Source: an uncultured Frankineae bacterium (GTDB lineage Bacteria > Actinomycetota > Actinomycetes > Mycobacteriales > SCTD01). Taken from it: a stretch of DNA of 39,835 bases. The notes under the pieces were generated by a model, which searched no databases, was not told where the DNA came from, and worked only from the letters and a program-made list of their open reading frames with translations. Location: assembly GCA_902805775.1 (NCBI GenBank), contig CADCUB010000074.1, positions 1 through 39,835 on the forward strand. The letters run 5' to 3'. The position numbers and the translations under genes were made by a program. Numbering within the stretch: position 1 is the stretch's first letter; each line of letters begins with the position of its first letter. Shown here piece after piece: positions 31,486 to 39,793 of this stretch.

Positions 31486-32190
31486 GTGAGCGACCCGGTT
31501 CCCGCGCTGGTCACGCTGCACCTGTGGCGGGTCGCCCCCGCCGCCGTGCCGCGCGCGGTGCTCCGCATGGGCAGTGACCGCCCCCGCGTACGACGCACGC
31601 CGGGTCTGCGCTTCGCCAAGCTGCTCGGCACCGGTGACGGCCGGACCTTCACCGCCCGCGACGCCGACGTCCGCCGCTGGGGCCTGCTCGCGACGTGGAC
31701 CTCGTCCGACGCCGCCCGGGAGTTCGAGCACCGCTCCCCCGTCGCCGCGGCCTGGCGCCGCCTGGCCGACGAGTCCTGGCGCGTCGACCTGCGGCCGGTC
31801 GCCTCGCGAGGCACCTGGAGCGGCCGCCAGCCGTTCGGGGACCCCGTGCCCGTCCGCTCCGACGGCCCGGTGGCCGCGCTGACCCGCGCGCGGCTGCGCC
31901 CGTCGAGCGCCCTGTCGTTCTGGCGGTCGGTCCCGCCGGTGTCGGCCGACCTGCGCGGGCGGCCGGGGCTGCGGGCGGCCGTGGGCATCGGCGAGGCGCC
32001 GCTGGGGCTGCAGGGGACGTTCAGCCTGTGGGAGTCGGGGGCGGCCGTGCGCGAGTTCGCCCGGGCACCGGCGCACGCCGCCGTCGTCGCCCGCACCGCA
32101 CCCGAGCGCTGGTACGCCGAGGAGCTGTTCGCCCGCTTCGACGTCGTGGGCAGCACCGGCACCCTCGACGGCCGGGACCCGCTGGCATGA
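31486..32190 (+). CDS. spheroidene monooxygenase (CrtA)-like carotenoid oxygenase
   Basis: A 234-aa protein matching the CrtA family, which introduces keto groups at C-2 of acyclic carotenoids. Recognisable segments in family order are RTPGLRFAKLLGTGDGRTF, WGLLATWTSSDAAREFEH, RRLADESWRVDLRPVASRG, TWSGRQPF, and GPVAALTRARLRPSSALSFW. They continue with VGIGEAPLGLQGTFSLWES and ERWYAEELFARFDVVG. The GTG at 31486 is preferred to 31480 for its 6-nt spacing from a -10-like hexamer and an AGG 8 nt upstream. It overlaps the GNAT gene (ATGA) and leads a cluster of carotenoid-modifying genes, which supports the call. Confidence 0.8.
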   Translation: MSDPVPALVTLHLWRVAPAAVPRAVLRMGSDRPRVRRTPGLRFAKLLGTGDGRTFTARDADVRRWGLLATWTSSDAAREFEHRSPVAAAWRRLADESWRVDLRPVASRGTWSGRQPFGDPVPVRSDGPVAALTRARLRPSSALSFWRSVPPVSADLRGRPGLRAAVGIGEAPLGLQGTFSLWESGAAVREFARAPAHAAVVARTAPERWYAEELFARFDVVGSTGTLDGRDPLA

Positions 32191-32774
32191 CCCCCGAGCT
32201 GGTCGTGCTCGAGCGGACCGCCTTCGCCGCGCTGCAGGACGGCGTCCTCGACGTCTACGCCGAGGCGATGGACGTGCGCCCCGAGGCCGCGCGCTCCCGG
32301 CGCTCCATCCTGGCCGCCCACCTCGAGCGCGACGGGCTCGCCGCCGTCGGAGCCGTCGAGCGCGTCCCCGGCAGCGACGGCCCGGGCCGCCTCGTGGGCG
32401 TCGCGTACGGCTACCGCGGGGCTCCCGGGCAGTGGTGGCACGACCAGGTCAGGGCGGCGCTCGACGAGCAGACGGCGCGCACCTGGCTCGAGGGCAGCTT
32501 CGAGGTGTGCGAGTTCCACGTGCGCCCCGCCCACCAGGGCACCGGGCTCGGGCGGGCGCTGATGTCGTGCCTGCTGTCGCTGACCGACGCGCCGACCGCC
32601 GTGCTCACCACCCCGGACGCCGACACCCGGGCCCGCCGCTTCTACCGCACCGCCGGCTGGGTCGACCTCGCCCGCGACATCCGCTTCCCGGGCGACCCGC
32701 GCAGCTTCGCCGTGCTGGCGCTGGCACTCGCACCGGGCCCGGTCGACGCTGCCGTCCTGGAGGCGAGCTCGTGA
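32187..32774 (+). CDS. GNAT-family N-acetyltransferase
   Basis: A 195-aa GNAT protein. The acetyl-CoA site is FEVCEFHVRPAHQGTGLGRAL, followed by TTPDADTRARRFYRTAGWVDL near the C-terminus, both typical of the fold. The N-terminal half holds RRSILAAHLERDGLAAVGAV and GVAYGYRGAPGQWW. Substrate unknown. Its start and stop both overlap neighbouring genes by 4 nt, so it is an integral part of the carotenoid operon, although GNAT enzymes are not known in the pathway. It may acetylate a protein or a small molecule, and cannot be narrowed down further. Confidence 0.85.
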   Translation: MTPELVVLERTAFAALQDGVLDVYAEAMDVRPEAARSRRSILAAHLERDGLAAVGAVERVPGSDGPGRLVGVAYGYRGAPGQWWHDQVRAALDEQTARTWLEGSFEVCEFHVRPAHQGTGLGRALMSCLLSLTDAPTAVLTTPDADTRARRFYRTAGWVDLARDIRFPGDPRSFAVLALALAPGPVDAAVLEASS

Positions 32775-34357
32775 CCGGCTCCGACCGCGCGATCGTCGTC
32801 GGTGCCGGCCACAACGGCCTGGTCGCCGCCTGCTACCTGGCCCGCGCCGGTCTCGACGTCGAGGTCGTCGAGCGCGACACCGTCGTCGGCGGCGCGGTGA
32901 GCACCGTGGAGCGCTTCCCCGGCTACCGGATGGACCGCGGCTCGAGCGCCCACATCATGGTCCGCCACACCGGCATCGTGGAGGACCTCGACCTCACCTC
33001 CGTCGGCCTGGAGTACCAGGACCTCGACCCGTGGGGCTTCGCGCCGTTCGGTCCCGACGGGATCCACTTCTTCGTCGACCTCGACCGCACCTGCGCCTCG
33101 ATCGAGCAGGTCTGCGGCAGCAAGGACGCCGACGCCTACCGGGCGTTCGTCCTCGACTGGTCGGCCCGCAACCTGCGCGTCTTCGAGGCCTTCCAGGGCG
33201 CACCGACGATGAGCCACCTCGGCCGCACGCTCTGGGGCGTCGGGAAGTCGACCGGCCTGGACGGGCTCGAGCTGTCGCGGCAGTTCCTCACCAGCGCCGA
33301 CAGCCTGCTCGACGAGCACTTCGACGACGAGCGGCTCAAGACGGCGCTGGCCTGGATGGGCGCGCAGTCCGGCCCGCCGACCCACGAGGTCGCGACCGCA
33401 GACCTGGTCGGCTGGAACACCGTCATGCACCTGCGGCCCCCCGGCCATCCCAAGGGCGGCAGCGGGATGCTCAGCGTGGCGCTGCAGCGGCGGCTCGAGT
33501 CGTACGGCGGACGCGTCCGCCTCGGCGACGGCGCCGCGGCCATCACCACCGCCGGGGGCCGGGCCACGGGCGTGCTCACCGACTCGGGCGAGCACCTGCC
33601 CGCGACCGTCGTCGTCGCGGGGTGCCACGTGCTGACCACCGTCGACCTGCTCGGTGACGGTGCTCCCGGCGACCTCGCCGAGCGGGCGCACCGCAGCGTG
33701 CGCACCGGCAACGGCATCGGCATGGTCGTGCGGCTCGGGACGACGGCGCTGCCGACGTACGCCGCCGGGACGGAGGAGACGTCCCGCTCCATGCAGCTGC
33801 TCGCACCCAGCCGGCAGGCGCTGCGCCGCGCGCACGGCGAGTACAGCGCCGGACTGCCCCCCACCGAGCCCGCCGCGCTCGCGATGACGTTCAGCGCCTT
33901 CGACGACACGATCGCCCCGCCCGGCAGGCACAACGTCACCGTGTGGGGGCAGTGGCACCCGTACGCGCTGTCGAACGGCGAGGACTGGGACGCGATCCGC
34001 GAGCGGGAGGGCACCAAGCTCGTCGAGGCGGTCGACCGCGCGGCGCCGGGCTTCGCGAGCACCGTCGAGCACATGCACGTGCAGACGCCGCTCGACCTCG
34101 AGCGCGAGCTCGGCCTGCGCAACGGTCAGGTCATGCACGTCGAGATGGCCTTCGACCAGATGTTCATGTGGCGGCCGATGCCCGAGCTCGCCGGCTACCG
34201 CCTCGCCGGCGTCGACGGGCTCTACCTGTGCGGCGCGTCGACCCACCCCGGCGGTGGCGTGTTCGGGGCCAGCGGCCGCTCCGCGGCCCGCGCGGTGATG
34301 TCCGACCGCAACCCCTCCGTCCTGTCCCGAGTCGGAAGGAGGGTGCGCCGTGGCTGA
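32771..34357 (+). CDS. CrtI/CrtO-family FAD-dependent oxidoreductase
   Basis: FAD-binding protein of 528 aa in the phytoene desaturase superfamily. The dinucleotide site is IVVGAGHNGLVAACYLARAG with VEVVERDTVVGGAVSTVE after it. The following RGSSAHIMVRHTGIVEDLDL and LEYQDLDPWGFAP are typical of the CrtO ketolase / PYROXD2-like branch. The C-terminal FAD segment is GVDGLYLCGASTHPGGGVFG. CrtO enzymes ketolate beta-ionone rings, while other members have unrelated roles. The neighbourhood (CrtA-, CruF-, CruG-, CrtD-like) favours a carotenoid substrate. GTG overlapping the GNAT stop. Confidence 0.78.
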   Translation: MTGSDRAIVVGAGHNGLVAACYLARAGLDVEVVERDTVVGGAVSTVERFPGYRMDRGSSAHIMVRHTGIVEDLDLTSVGLEYQDLDPWGFAPFGPDGIHFFVDLDRTCASIEQVCGSKDADAYRAFVLDWSARNLRVFEAFQGAPTMSHLGRTLWGVGKSTGLDGLELSRQFLTSADSLLDEHFDDERLKTALAWMGAQSGPPTHEVATADLVGWNTVMHLRPPGHPKGGSGMLSVALQRRLESYGGRVRLGDGAAAITTAGGRATGVLTDSGEHLPATVVVAGCHVLTTVDLLGDGAPGDLAERAHRSVRTGNGIGMVVRLGTTALPTYAAGTEETSRSMQLLAPSRQALRRAHGEYSAGLPPTEPAALAMTFSAFDDTIAPPGRHNVTVWGQWHPYALSNGEDWDAIREREGTKLVEAVDRAAPGFASTVEHMHVQTPLDLERELGLRNGQVMHVEMAFDQMFMWRPMPELAGYRLAGVDGLYLCGASTHPGGGVFGASGRSAARAVMSDRNPSVLSRVGRRVRRG

Positions 34358-34799
34358 CCTGTACGAGGTGCTGCTCGTGGACCGCGGACAGCGCTGGCAC
34401 GCCGGCTTCGTCGTCGACGACGAGACCGAGACCGACGTCCTGCTGCGCGCCGGAGGTCGGGTCCCGCTGTTCGGCAGCCGGGCCGGCCTGGAGCACCAGG
34501 CGCAGGAGTCCCGGCTCGAGCTGCTCGACGACCTGCCCGACGAGATCGACCTCGAGCTCGGCGGCTGGCTGTCGGGGGGCGCGCCGGTGCCGTCCCTGGC
34601 CGAGGTGTCCGAGCTGTGGCACCTGCTCGTCGACGACCCCGTCGCCGGGCGGGCGCTGTCCGGCGAGCGGCTCGACGAGGCCTACGACGACCTCGTCGAG
34701 GAGGCCCCGGACTGGTTCGCCACCCACGCAGCCGCTGCCCGACCGGCCCTCGCCGACGCGGTGCAGCGCCTGCGGGGTGTGCTCGCCCGACCGTCGTGA
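34350..34799 (+). CDS. unknown 149-aa protein in the carotenoid operon
   Basis: I do not recognise this protein. It is soluble and acidic. It starts ADLYEVLLVDRGQRWHAGFV, continues with a charged strand DDETETDVLLRAGGRVPLF, and has LLDDLPDEIDLELGGWLSGG in the middle. The second half is helical (SLAEVSELWHLLVDDPVAG, DEAYDDLVEEAPDWFATHAA). The opening beta-rich part and helical end suggest a small two-part domain without membrane segments. The GTG has GGAAGGAGG upstream and overlaps the CrtO-like stop by 8 nt; its TGA overlaps the CruF-like start. Co-translation implies a role with the pathway enzymes. Confidence 0.8.
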   Translation: MADLYEVLLVDRGQRWHAGFVVDDETETDVLLRAGGRVPLFGSRAGLEHQAQESRLELLDDLPDEIDLELGGWLSGGAPVPSLAEVSELWHLLVDDPVAGRALSGERLDEAYDDLVEEAPDWFATHAAAARPALADAVQRLRGVLARPS

Positions 34800-35602
34800 G
34801 CGCGAGCCCCACCCGCCTGGCCCCTGCCGTCGTGGGGCTGCGCCGCGACCCCAGTCCGGCGCTGGCCGCCGCGACGGTCCTGCTCCAGATCGCCTACCCG
34901 CTCGTGCACGGCGAGGCCCGCAACACCCTCACGGTCGTCACGGTCGTCGTGTTCTTCCTGGCCTCGACCTCGCACGCCCTGGTGCACCGCGGCGCGCGCT
35001 GGACCGGCCTGTACGTCCTGGTCACCGCCGGCCTCGGGCTCCTCGCCGAGGCGGTCGGCACCGCCACCGGCGTGCCTTTCGGGGCGTACGACTACGCCGA
35101 CTCGCTCGGGCCCGAGCTGCTCGCGGTCCCGGTGGTCATCCCGCTGGCCTGGGCGATGTTCGCCTACCCGTGCCTGCTGGTGGGGCAGCGGCTGGCGCGC
35201 TCGTCCCGGGGCGCGACCGCCATCGGTGGGCTGGCGCTCGCCTCCTGGGACCTGTTCCTCGACCCGCAGATGGTCGAGGCGGGCCACTGGCGCTTCTCCG
35301 ACGTCGGCGTCAGCCTGCCGGGCGCTCCGGGCATCCCCGTCTCGAACTACCTGGGCTGGCTGCTCGTCGGCCTGCTCATGATGGGCCTGCTGCAGCTGCT
35401 CGGGCGAGGCAGCCCGCAGGACCGGCTCCCGGACGACCGGGTGCCCGCGGCGCTGTTCCTGTGGACGTGGGGGTCGTCGGTCCTGGCCGCCGCCGCCTTC
35501 TTCGGGCGCCCGCTCGTGGCCCTCACCGGCGGGCTGGTGATGGGGCTGGTCGCGGTGCCGTACGCCCTCGCGCTGCGACGCGGGTCGCGGGGGCGCGGGT
35601 GA
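34796..35602 (+). CDS. CruF-like carotenoid biosynthesis membrane protein
   Basis: Multi-pass membrane protein of 268 aa of the carotenoid biosynthesis (DUF422/CruF) family; characterised CruF proteins are carotenoid 1',2'-hydratases. About seven helices. Conserved motifs are GVPFGAYDYADSLGPELLAV, PLAWAMFAYPCLLVGQRL and LASWDLFLDPQMVEAGHWRF, the latter two carrying acidic and His residues expected in the active site. PVSNYLGWLLVGLLMMGLL follows. GTG overlapping the upstream stop, and TGA overlapping the glycosyltransferase GTG. With the following gene it forms the CruF-CruG pair known for carotenoid glycosides. Confidence 0.84.
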   Translation: MSASPTRLAPAVVGLRRDPSPALAAATVLLQIAYPLVHGEARNTLTVVTVVVFFLASTSHALVHRGARWTGLYVLVTAGLGLLAEAVGTATGVPFGAYDYADSLGPELLAVPVVIPLAWAMFAYPCLLVGQRLARSSRGATAIGGLALASWDLFLDPQMVEAGHWRFSDVGVSLPGAPGIPVSNYLGWLLVGLLMMGLLQLLGRGSPQDRLPDDRVPAALFLWTWGSSVLAAAAFFGRPLVALTGGLVMGLVAVPYALALRRGSRGRG

Positions 35603-36660
35603 TCCCCGCGCTGTCCGCCGCCGCCGGCGCGCTCGCCCTGCACACCGCCGTCAACGCCCGTCTGCTGCGGGTCCCGACCGCGACCCGCACCGACGTGCGG
35701 GTCTCGGTGCTCCTGCCGGTGCGGGACGAGGCGGCGCGCGTCGGGCCGTGCGTGCGGGCGCTGCTGGCCCAGCGGGGGGTCGACCTCGAGATCGTGGTGC
35801 TGGACGACGGCTCCTGCGACGGCACGGCCGACGTGGTCCGCGAGGTCGCGCAGGGCGACCCGCGGCTCCGCCTGCTCACCGGCCGGCCGCTGCCCCGCGG
35901 CTGGCTCGGCAAGCCGCACGCCTGCGCCCAGCTGGCCGAGGCCGCCGCACGCACCAGCGACGTGCTCGTCTTCGTCGACGCCGACGTCACTCTCGCCCCG
36001 CACGCCGTGGCGGCGACGGTCGCCCTCCTGGACGAGCGCGGCCTGGACCTGCTGAGCCCGTACCCGCGGCAGGAGGCGCCCGGCGCCACCCGGCTCGTGC
36101 AGCCGCTGCTGCAGTGGTCCTGGCTGACGTTCCTGCCGCTGCGGCTGGCCGAGCGCTCGCGGCGGCCGTCGCTGTCGGCCGCCAACGGCCAGCTGCTCGC
36201 GGTGCGCCGCAGCGCCTACGACCGCATCGGCGGGCACGCGGCCGTGCACGACGAGGTCGTCGAGGACGTCGCGCTGCTGCGGGCGCTCAAGGCCGGCGGC
36301 GGCACGGGTGGGGTCTGCGACGGCACGGCCCTCGCCACGACCCGGATGTACGACTCGTGGCCCGAGCTGGTCGACGGTTACAGCAAGTCGCTGTGGACCC
36401 TGCCGCTGCCCGCGGTCGCGCTGCTGCTCGCGCTCTACGTCGCGCCGCCGGTGGCCGCCCTGCGCGGCTCGCGCGCGGGAGCCCTCGGGTACGCCGCCGG
36501 GGTGGCCGGACGGGTCGTCGCGGCGCGGCGGACCGGCTCACCGGCGCTGCCCGACGCGCTCGCGCACCCGCTGTCGGTGCTGGTCCTGGCCGTGCTGACC
36601 GCGCGGTCCCGCTCGGCCCGGCGACGCGGCGGACTGACCTGGAAGGGCCGGGCCCTGTGA
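35599..36660 (+). CDS. CruG-like family 2 glycosyltransferase
   Basis: Membrane-associated GT-A fold glycosyltransferase of 353 aa. The nucleotide-sugar site begins VSVLLPVRDEAARVGPCVRA, with VVLDDGSCDGTADVV and the DxD-like VFVDADVTLAPHAV. RRSAYDRIGGHAAVHDEVVE and EDVALLRAL (ED motif) complete the catalytic core. C-terminal hydrophobic helices (LPAVALLLALYVAPPVAAL) would anchor it. It resembles CruG-type carotenoid 2'-O-glycosyltransferases; the position between CruF-like and CrtD-like genes supports glycosylation of a hydroxylated carotenoid end. The sugar is unknown. Confidence 0.82.
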   Translation: MIPALSAAAGALALHTAVNARLLRVPTATRTDVRVSVLLPVRDEAARVGPCVRALLAQRGVDLEIVVLDDGSCDGTADVVREVAQGDPRLRLLTGRPLPRGWLGKPHACAQLAEAAARTSDVLVFVDADVTLAPHAVAATVALLDERGLDLLSPYPRQEAPGATRLVQPLLQWSWLTFLPLRLAERSRRPSLSAANGQLLAVRRSAYDRIGGHAAVHDEVVEDVALLRALKAGGGTGGVCDGTALATTRMYDSWPELVDGYSKSLWTLPLPAVALLLALYVAPPVAALRGSRAGALGYAAGVAGRVVAARRTGSPALPDALAHPLSVLVLAVLTARSRSARRRGGLTWKGRAL

Positions 36661-38150
36661 GCCGCGTCGTCGTGATCGGCGCCGGCGTGGGCGGGCTGGC
36701 CGCCGCCGCCCGGCTGGCCGCTCTCGGCCACGCCGTCACCGTCTGCGAGGCGGGCGACGACGTCGGCGGCAAGCTCGGCCTGGTCACGGCCGACGTCCCC
36801 GGCCTCGGGCAGTTCCGCTTCGACACCGGGCCCTCGCTGGTCACCCTGCCCGGGGTCTTCCGCGAGCTGTTCGCCGACACCGGCGGCTGGCCCGACGGGC
36901 TGGAGCTCACCCCGCTCGAGCCGACCGCCCGCTACCGCTTCGCCGACGGGTCGGGGTTCGACGCGACCCGCGACCTCGACGACATGTGCGCGCGGCTCGA
37001 CGCGCTGCGTCCGGGCAACGGCGACGACTGGCGCTCGTTCACGACCCGGGCGGCCCGCGTGTGGGAGGCCAGCCGCGAGCCGTTCCTCGAGTCGGCGTTG
37101 CACGGACCGTCCACGCTGGCCTCGCTGGCACTGCGGCACCCAAGCGACATCGCCGCGATCGCCCCGGGGCGGTCGCTGCGCGCACTCGGCCGGCGGCACC
37201 TGCGCGACCCCCGGCTGCGGATGTTCCTCGACCGCTACGCCACCTACACCGGCTCCGACCCGCGGCGGGCGCCTGCCGCGCTCGCCGCCGTCCCGTACGC
37301 CGAGCAGGCCTTCGGCGGCTGGTACGTCCCCGGCGGCCTGCACCGGCTCGGCCTCGCGGTCCGCGACCGGGCGGTGGAGCGCGGGGCGCTGCTGCGCCAC
37401 GGCGCGAAGGTCGTCCGGATCGAGACCGAGGGCGGTCGCGCCTCGGGCGTGCAGCTCGAGGACGGCGAGCACCTGCCCGCCGACGTGGTGGTCGCCAACA
37501 CCGACGCCGCGACGGTCTACGGCTCGCTCGTCGAGGCTCCCGCCGCGGCGCGGCGGCTGGCCCGCACGACGCCGTCGCTGTCCGGCTTCGTGCTGCTGCT
37601 CGGCGTCGAGGGACGGACCCCCGGCCTGGCCCACCACAACGTGCTCTTCCCGGCGGACTACGACGCCGAGTTCGACGCGGTGTTCGGCGACCCGGCCCGG
37701 CCGGTGGACGACCCGACGCTGTACGTCAGCGCCCCTGACGACGCCGCGGTCCGGCCGGACGGCTGCGAGGCGTGGTTCGTGCTGGTGAACGCTCCTCGCC
37801 ACGCCCCCGGCTCCCGGCGGGGCGCGGTCGACTGGGACGCTCCCGGGCTCGCCCCGGCCTACGCCGACCGCCTGCTCGACCTGCTCGCCGAGCGCGGCCT
37901 CGCCGTCCGCGACCGCGTCCGGTGGTCGCAGGTCCTCACCCCCGCGGACCTCGAGCGGCGGACCGGCGCCGCCGGCGGCGCGATCTACGGCACGTCGTCG
38001 AACGGCGCGACCGCGGCGTTCCTGCGGCCGGCCAACCGCTCCCCCGTGCCCGGGCTGTTCCTCGTCGGCGGCTCGTCGCACCCGGGCGGTGGGCTGCCGC
38101 TGGTCACGCTGTCGGCGCAGATCGTCGCCGGGCTGGTCGGGCCGGCATGA
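36657..38150 (+). CDS. CrtI-family carotenoid desaturase, CrtD-like
   Basis: FAD-dependent desaturase of 497 aa. N-terminal FAD site VVVIGAGVGGLAAAARLAAL followed by VCEAGDDVGGKLG. The FDTGPSLVTLPGVFRELF, RMFLDRYATYTGSDPRRAPA and VPGGLHRLGLAVRDRAVERG segments are typical of CrtI/CrtD. The C-terminal GGAIYGTSSNGATAAFLRPA and LFLVGGSSHPGGGLPLVTLS complete the fold. The GTSSN form near the end and the CruF/CruG neighbours favour a 3',4'-desaturase (CrtD) over a phytoene desaturase, but this cannot be settled by eye. GTG overlapping the glycosyltransferase stop. Confidence 0.84.
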   Translation: MSRVVVIGAGVGGLAAAARLAALGHAVTVCEAGDDVGGKLGLVTADVPGLGQFRFDTGPSLVTLPGVFRELFADTGGWPDGLELTPLEPTARYRFADGSGFDATRDLDDMCARLDALRPGNGDDWRSFTTRAARVWEASREPFLESALHGPSTLASLALRHPSDIAAIAPGRSLRALGRRHLRDPRLRMFLDRYATYTGSDPRRAPAALAAVPYAEQAFGGWYVPGGLHRLGLAVRDRAVERGALLRHGAKVVRIETEGGRASGVQLEDGEHLPADVVVANTDAATVYGSLVEAPAAARRLARTTPSLSGFVLLLGVEGRTPGLAHHNVLFPADYDAEFDAVFGDPARPVDDPTLYVSAPDDAAVRPDGCEAWFVLVNAPRHAPGSRRGAVDWDAPGLAPAYADRLLDLLAERGLAVRDRVRWSQVLTPADLERRTGAAGGAIYGTSSNGATAAFLRPANRSPVPGLFLVGGSSHPGGGLPLVTLSAQIVAGLVGPA

Positions 38151-38518
38151 CCCGCTCGGAGCGCCTGCTGCTCGTCCTGTTCTTCCTCGCCGTGCTGTCC
38201 GTGCTCGGCGGGCAGGAGCCGACGGCGACGGCGCTCGGCGGGGTCGCCGGGGCCGGCGCCGGCGTGGCCGCGGCGGGACGCGTCCGCCGCCTCAGCGCGC
38301 GGGTCGACGCCCGGATCGGCCCGGACGACAGCCCGCCGCCGACCGGCCTCGCCCTGCGCCGGCCGGCTCTGCGCGCCGCCACCCACGTGGTCGTGCTGGG
38401 CGGGCTGTACGTCACGACCGTGTTCGTGCCGTTCGTGGGCGACGAGGTGTTCGCCGGCGCCGCCGCCGCGACGACCGCGTTCCCGCTCGTGCTCACGGCG
38501 GCCCGCCTGCGCCGGTGA
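38147..38518 (+). CDS. small membrane protein ending the carotenoid operon
   Basis: A 123-aa protein of unknown function with four hydrophobic stretches: LLLVLFFLAVLSVLGG, TALGGVAGAGAGVAAAG, ATHVVVLGGLYVTTVFVPFV and AAAATTAFPLVLTAARL. A basic and Pro-rich loop (RRLSARVDARIGPDDSPPP) separates the halves. The ATG overlaps the CrtD-like stop, so it belongs to the operon. The 114 nt between it and the convergent lipoprotein gene contain no clear terminator. Confidence 0.75.
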   Translation: MTRSERLLLVLFFLAVLSVLGGQEPTATALGGVAGAGAGVAAAGRVRRLSARVDARIGPDDSPPPTGLALRRPALRAATHVVVLGGLYVTTVFVPFVGDEVFAGAAAATTAFPLVLTAARLRR

Positions 38519-38632
38519 GGTGTGCCCGAGTCGTCGCGGCGAACCTTAACGCCCGGGGAGCGATCGGCTGTGAGCAGTGACCTGCGTGCTGCGCCTGTCG
38601 CGCCACCGCCCGCCGGCCCGACCCTGCGGCGG

Positions 38633-39355
38633 TCAGCCCTTCGCGTGGTGCAGCGCCGTGACCAGCTCTCGGACCGCCGCGTCGTCCGGGCCGACGGTCA
38701 GCCACGCCGTCTTGGCGCTCGTCCACCCCACGGCCTGCGCTGAGAAGTCCTCCGCCCCCTCCGCACCGTCGATGCGGCACGAGAACCATGCCGGAGTCGT
38801 GGCATCCACCTCCGACTGACCGGGCACCGGGAACTCGGGCGACAGCTCGATGGTGCCCTCGTAGGTGTCCGGATCGCAGGTGTACCCCAAGCCGAACATC
38901 GCGGCCAACTTGCCCTGCGCACCCACCACCTGGCGCGGGTTCCCCGGTCCACCGGCGAAGGTGTCGTCCGAGACCAGCACCGAGAGCTCTTGACCGTAGA
39001 AGACGCCCGCGTACTCGTCGCCGCCTTCCGCTGCCCCGTCACCCTCCTCGCTGTCCGACGTCGGCATCAGCTCGCGTGCCCTGCCGCTCATCTCCGCCGG
39101 CAGGGCGGCGAGCACGGTCCTGGCGTCGTCCATGGTGCCGGGCCACGAGGTCCTGTCCACGCCGAAGGACGCACCGTCCGCCGACCACGGCGCAGATCCC
39201 GTGGCCGGCGACTCGCTCGGCCCGGTCGTGCCGGCGACGCCGTCCTCCGGCTCGGCCGAGGACGTCGCTGACGGGGGTGTGGAGCCGCAGGCCACCAGCA
39301 GGCTCGCCACGACCGCGACGCCCACTGCTCGACGGAGGCGCCTCGCCGAGAGCAT
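38633..39355 (-). CDS. lipoprotein of unknown function (DUF3558-like)
   Basis: Exported lipoprotein of 240 aa. The signal is LSARRLRRAVGVAVVASLLV and the lipobox VACGS. A Ser/Pro/Glu-rich linker of about 40 residues follows. The globular part includes SFGVDRTSWPGTMDDARTVL, VVGAQGKLAAMFGLGYTCD, ATTPAWFSCRIDGAEG and AVGWTSAKTAWLTVGPDD. Two Cys (YTCD and FSCR) may pair in a disulfide; this recalls DUF3558-like actinobacterial lipoproteins but I am not sure. The ATG at 39355 is preferred because the upstream gene ends at 39381; an in-frame ATG at 39448 would bury the signal. Confidence 0.72.
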   Translation of the reverse strand: MLSARRLRRAVGVAVVASLLVACGSTPPSATSSAEPEDGVAGTTGPSESPATGSAPWSADGASFGVDRTSWPGTMDDARTVLAALPAEMSGRARELMPTSDSEEGDGAAEGGDEYAGVFYGQELSVLVSDDTFAGGPGNPRQVVGAQGKLAAMFGLGYTCDPDTYEGTIELSPEFPVPGQSEVDATTPAWFSCRIDGAEGAEDFSAQAVGWTSAKTAWLTVGPDDAAVRELVTALHHAKG

Positions 39356-39380
39356 GCTGCGACCACGGCCACCTGCAGCG

Positions 39381-39793
39381 TCAGCGCTGCCTGCTCGGAC
39401 GTCCCACGGTCCTCGGGGCGGACCGCTGGAGCCGGACGCCATCGACATGACACCACGCTGCCTCTCGAGCCGGGCCGTCCCCGGACACTAGGGGCCGATC
39501 GCACCGTGGGCAGCCGTAGAACCACCTGTCGTCGTCGGGGTCCGCCGCCTCCTCGGCCCGGAAGACGAACGCCGTGCCCGATAGCAGTGACGCCTCGTGC
39601 AGCTGACGATGTCAGCGCTGCTGGTCAGACCGGGGTCGAGGACGACCGTGCCGGACTGCCGGAGCTGCGCGAACGTCACCACGAAGACACCGGTGGCCCC
39701 GACGGTCTGCAGGAACTGACCGCGACCGAAGCCGGTCATCTCGACCGAGTCGGGTCCGACGCACGTCAGGAGCGCTGTCGAGGGGGGTCTCAC
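39381..39793 (-). pseudogene. frameshifted gene of unknown function with C-terminal Cys motif
   Basis: Two adjacent frames each have strong coding character. The first runs from GTG at 39793 through SVEMTGFGRGQFLQTVGATG, VFVVTFAQLRQSGTVVLDPG and LTSSADIVS. Near 39603-39612 the coding signal passes to another frame: LHEASLLSGTAFVFRAEEAA, then DDRWFYGCPRCDRPL and AAWCHVDGVRL, stopping at 39381. A single indel would join them into about 137 residues ending in a zinc-ribbon-like CPRC...CH. The GTG lies in a GTGA overlap with a frame running in from the window edge. It could be a true pseudogene or a sequencing error. Family not recognised. Confidence 0.55.
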
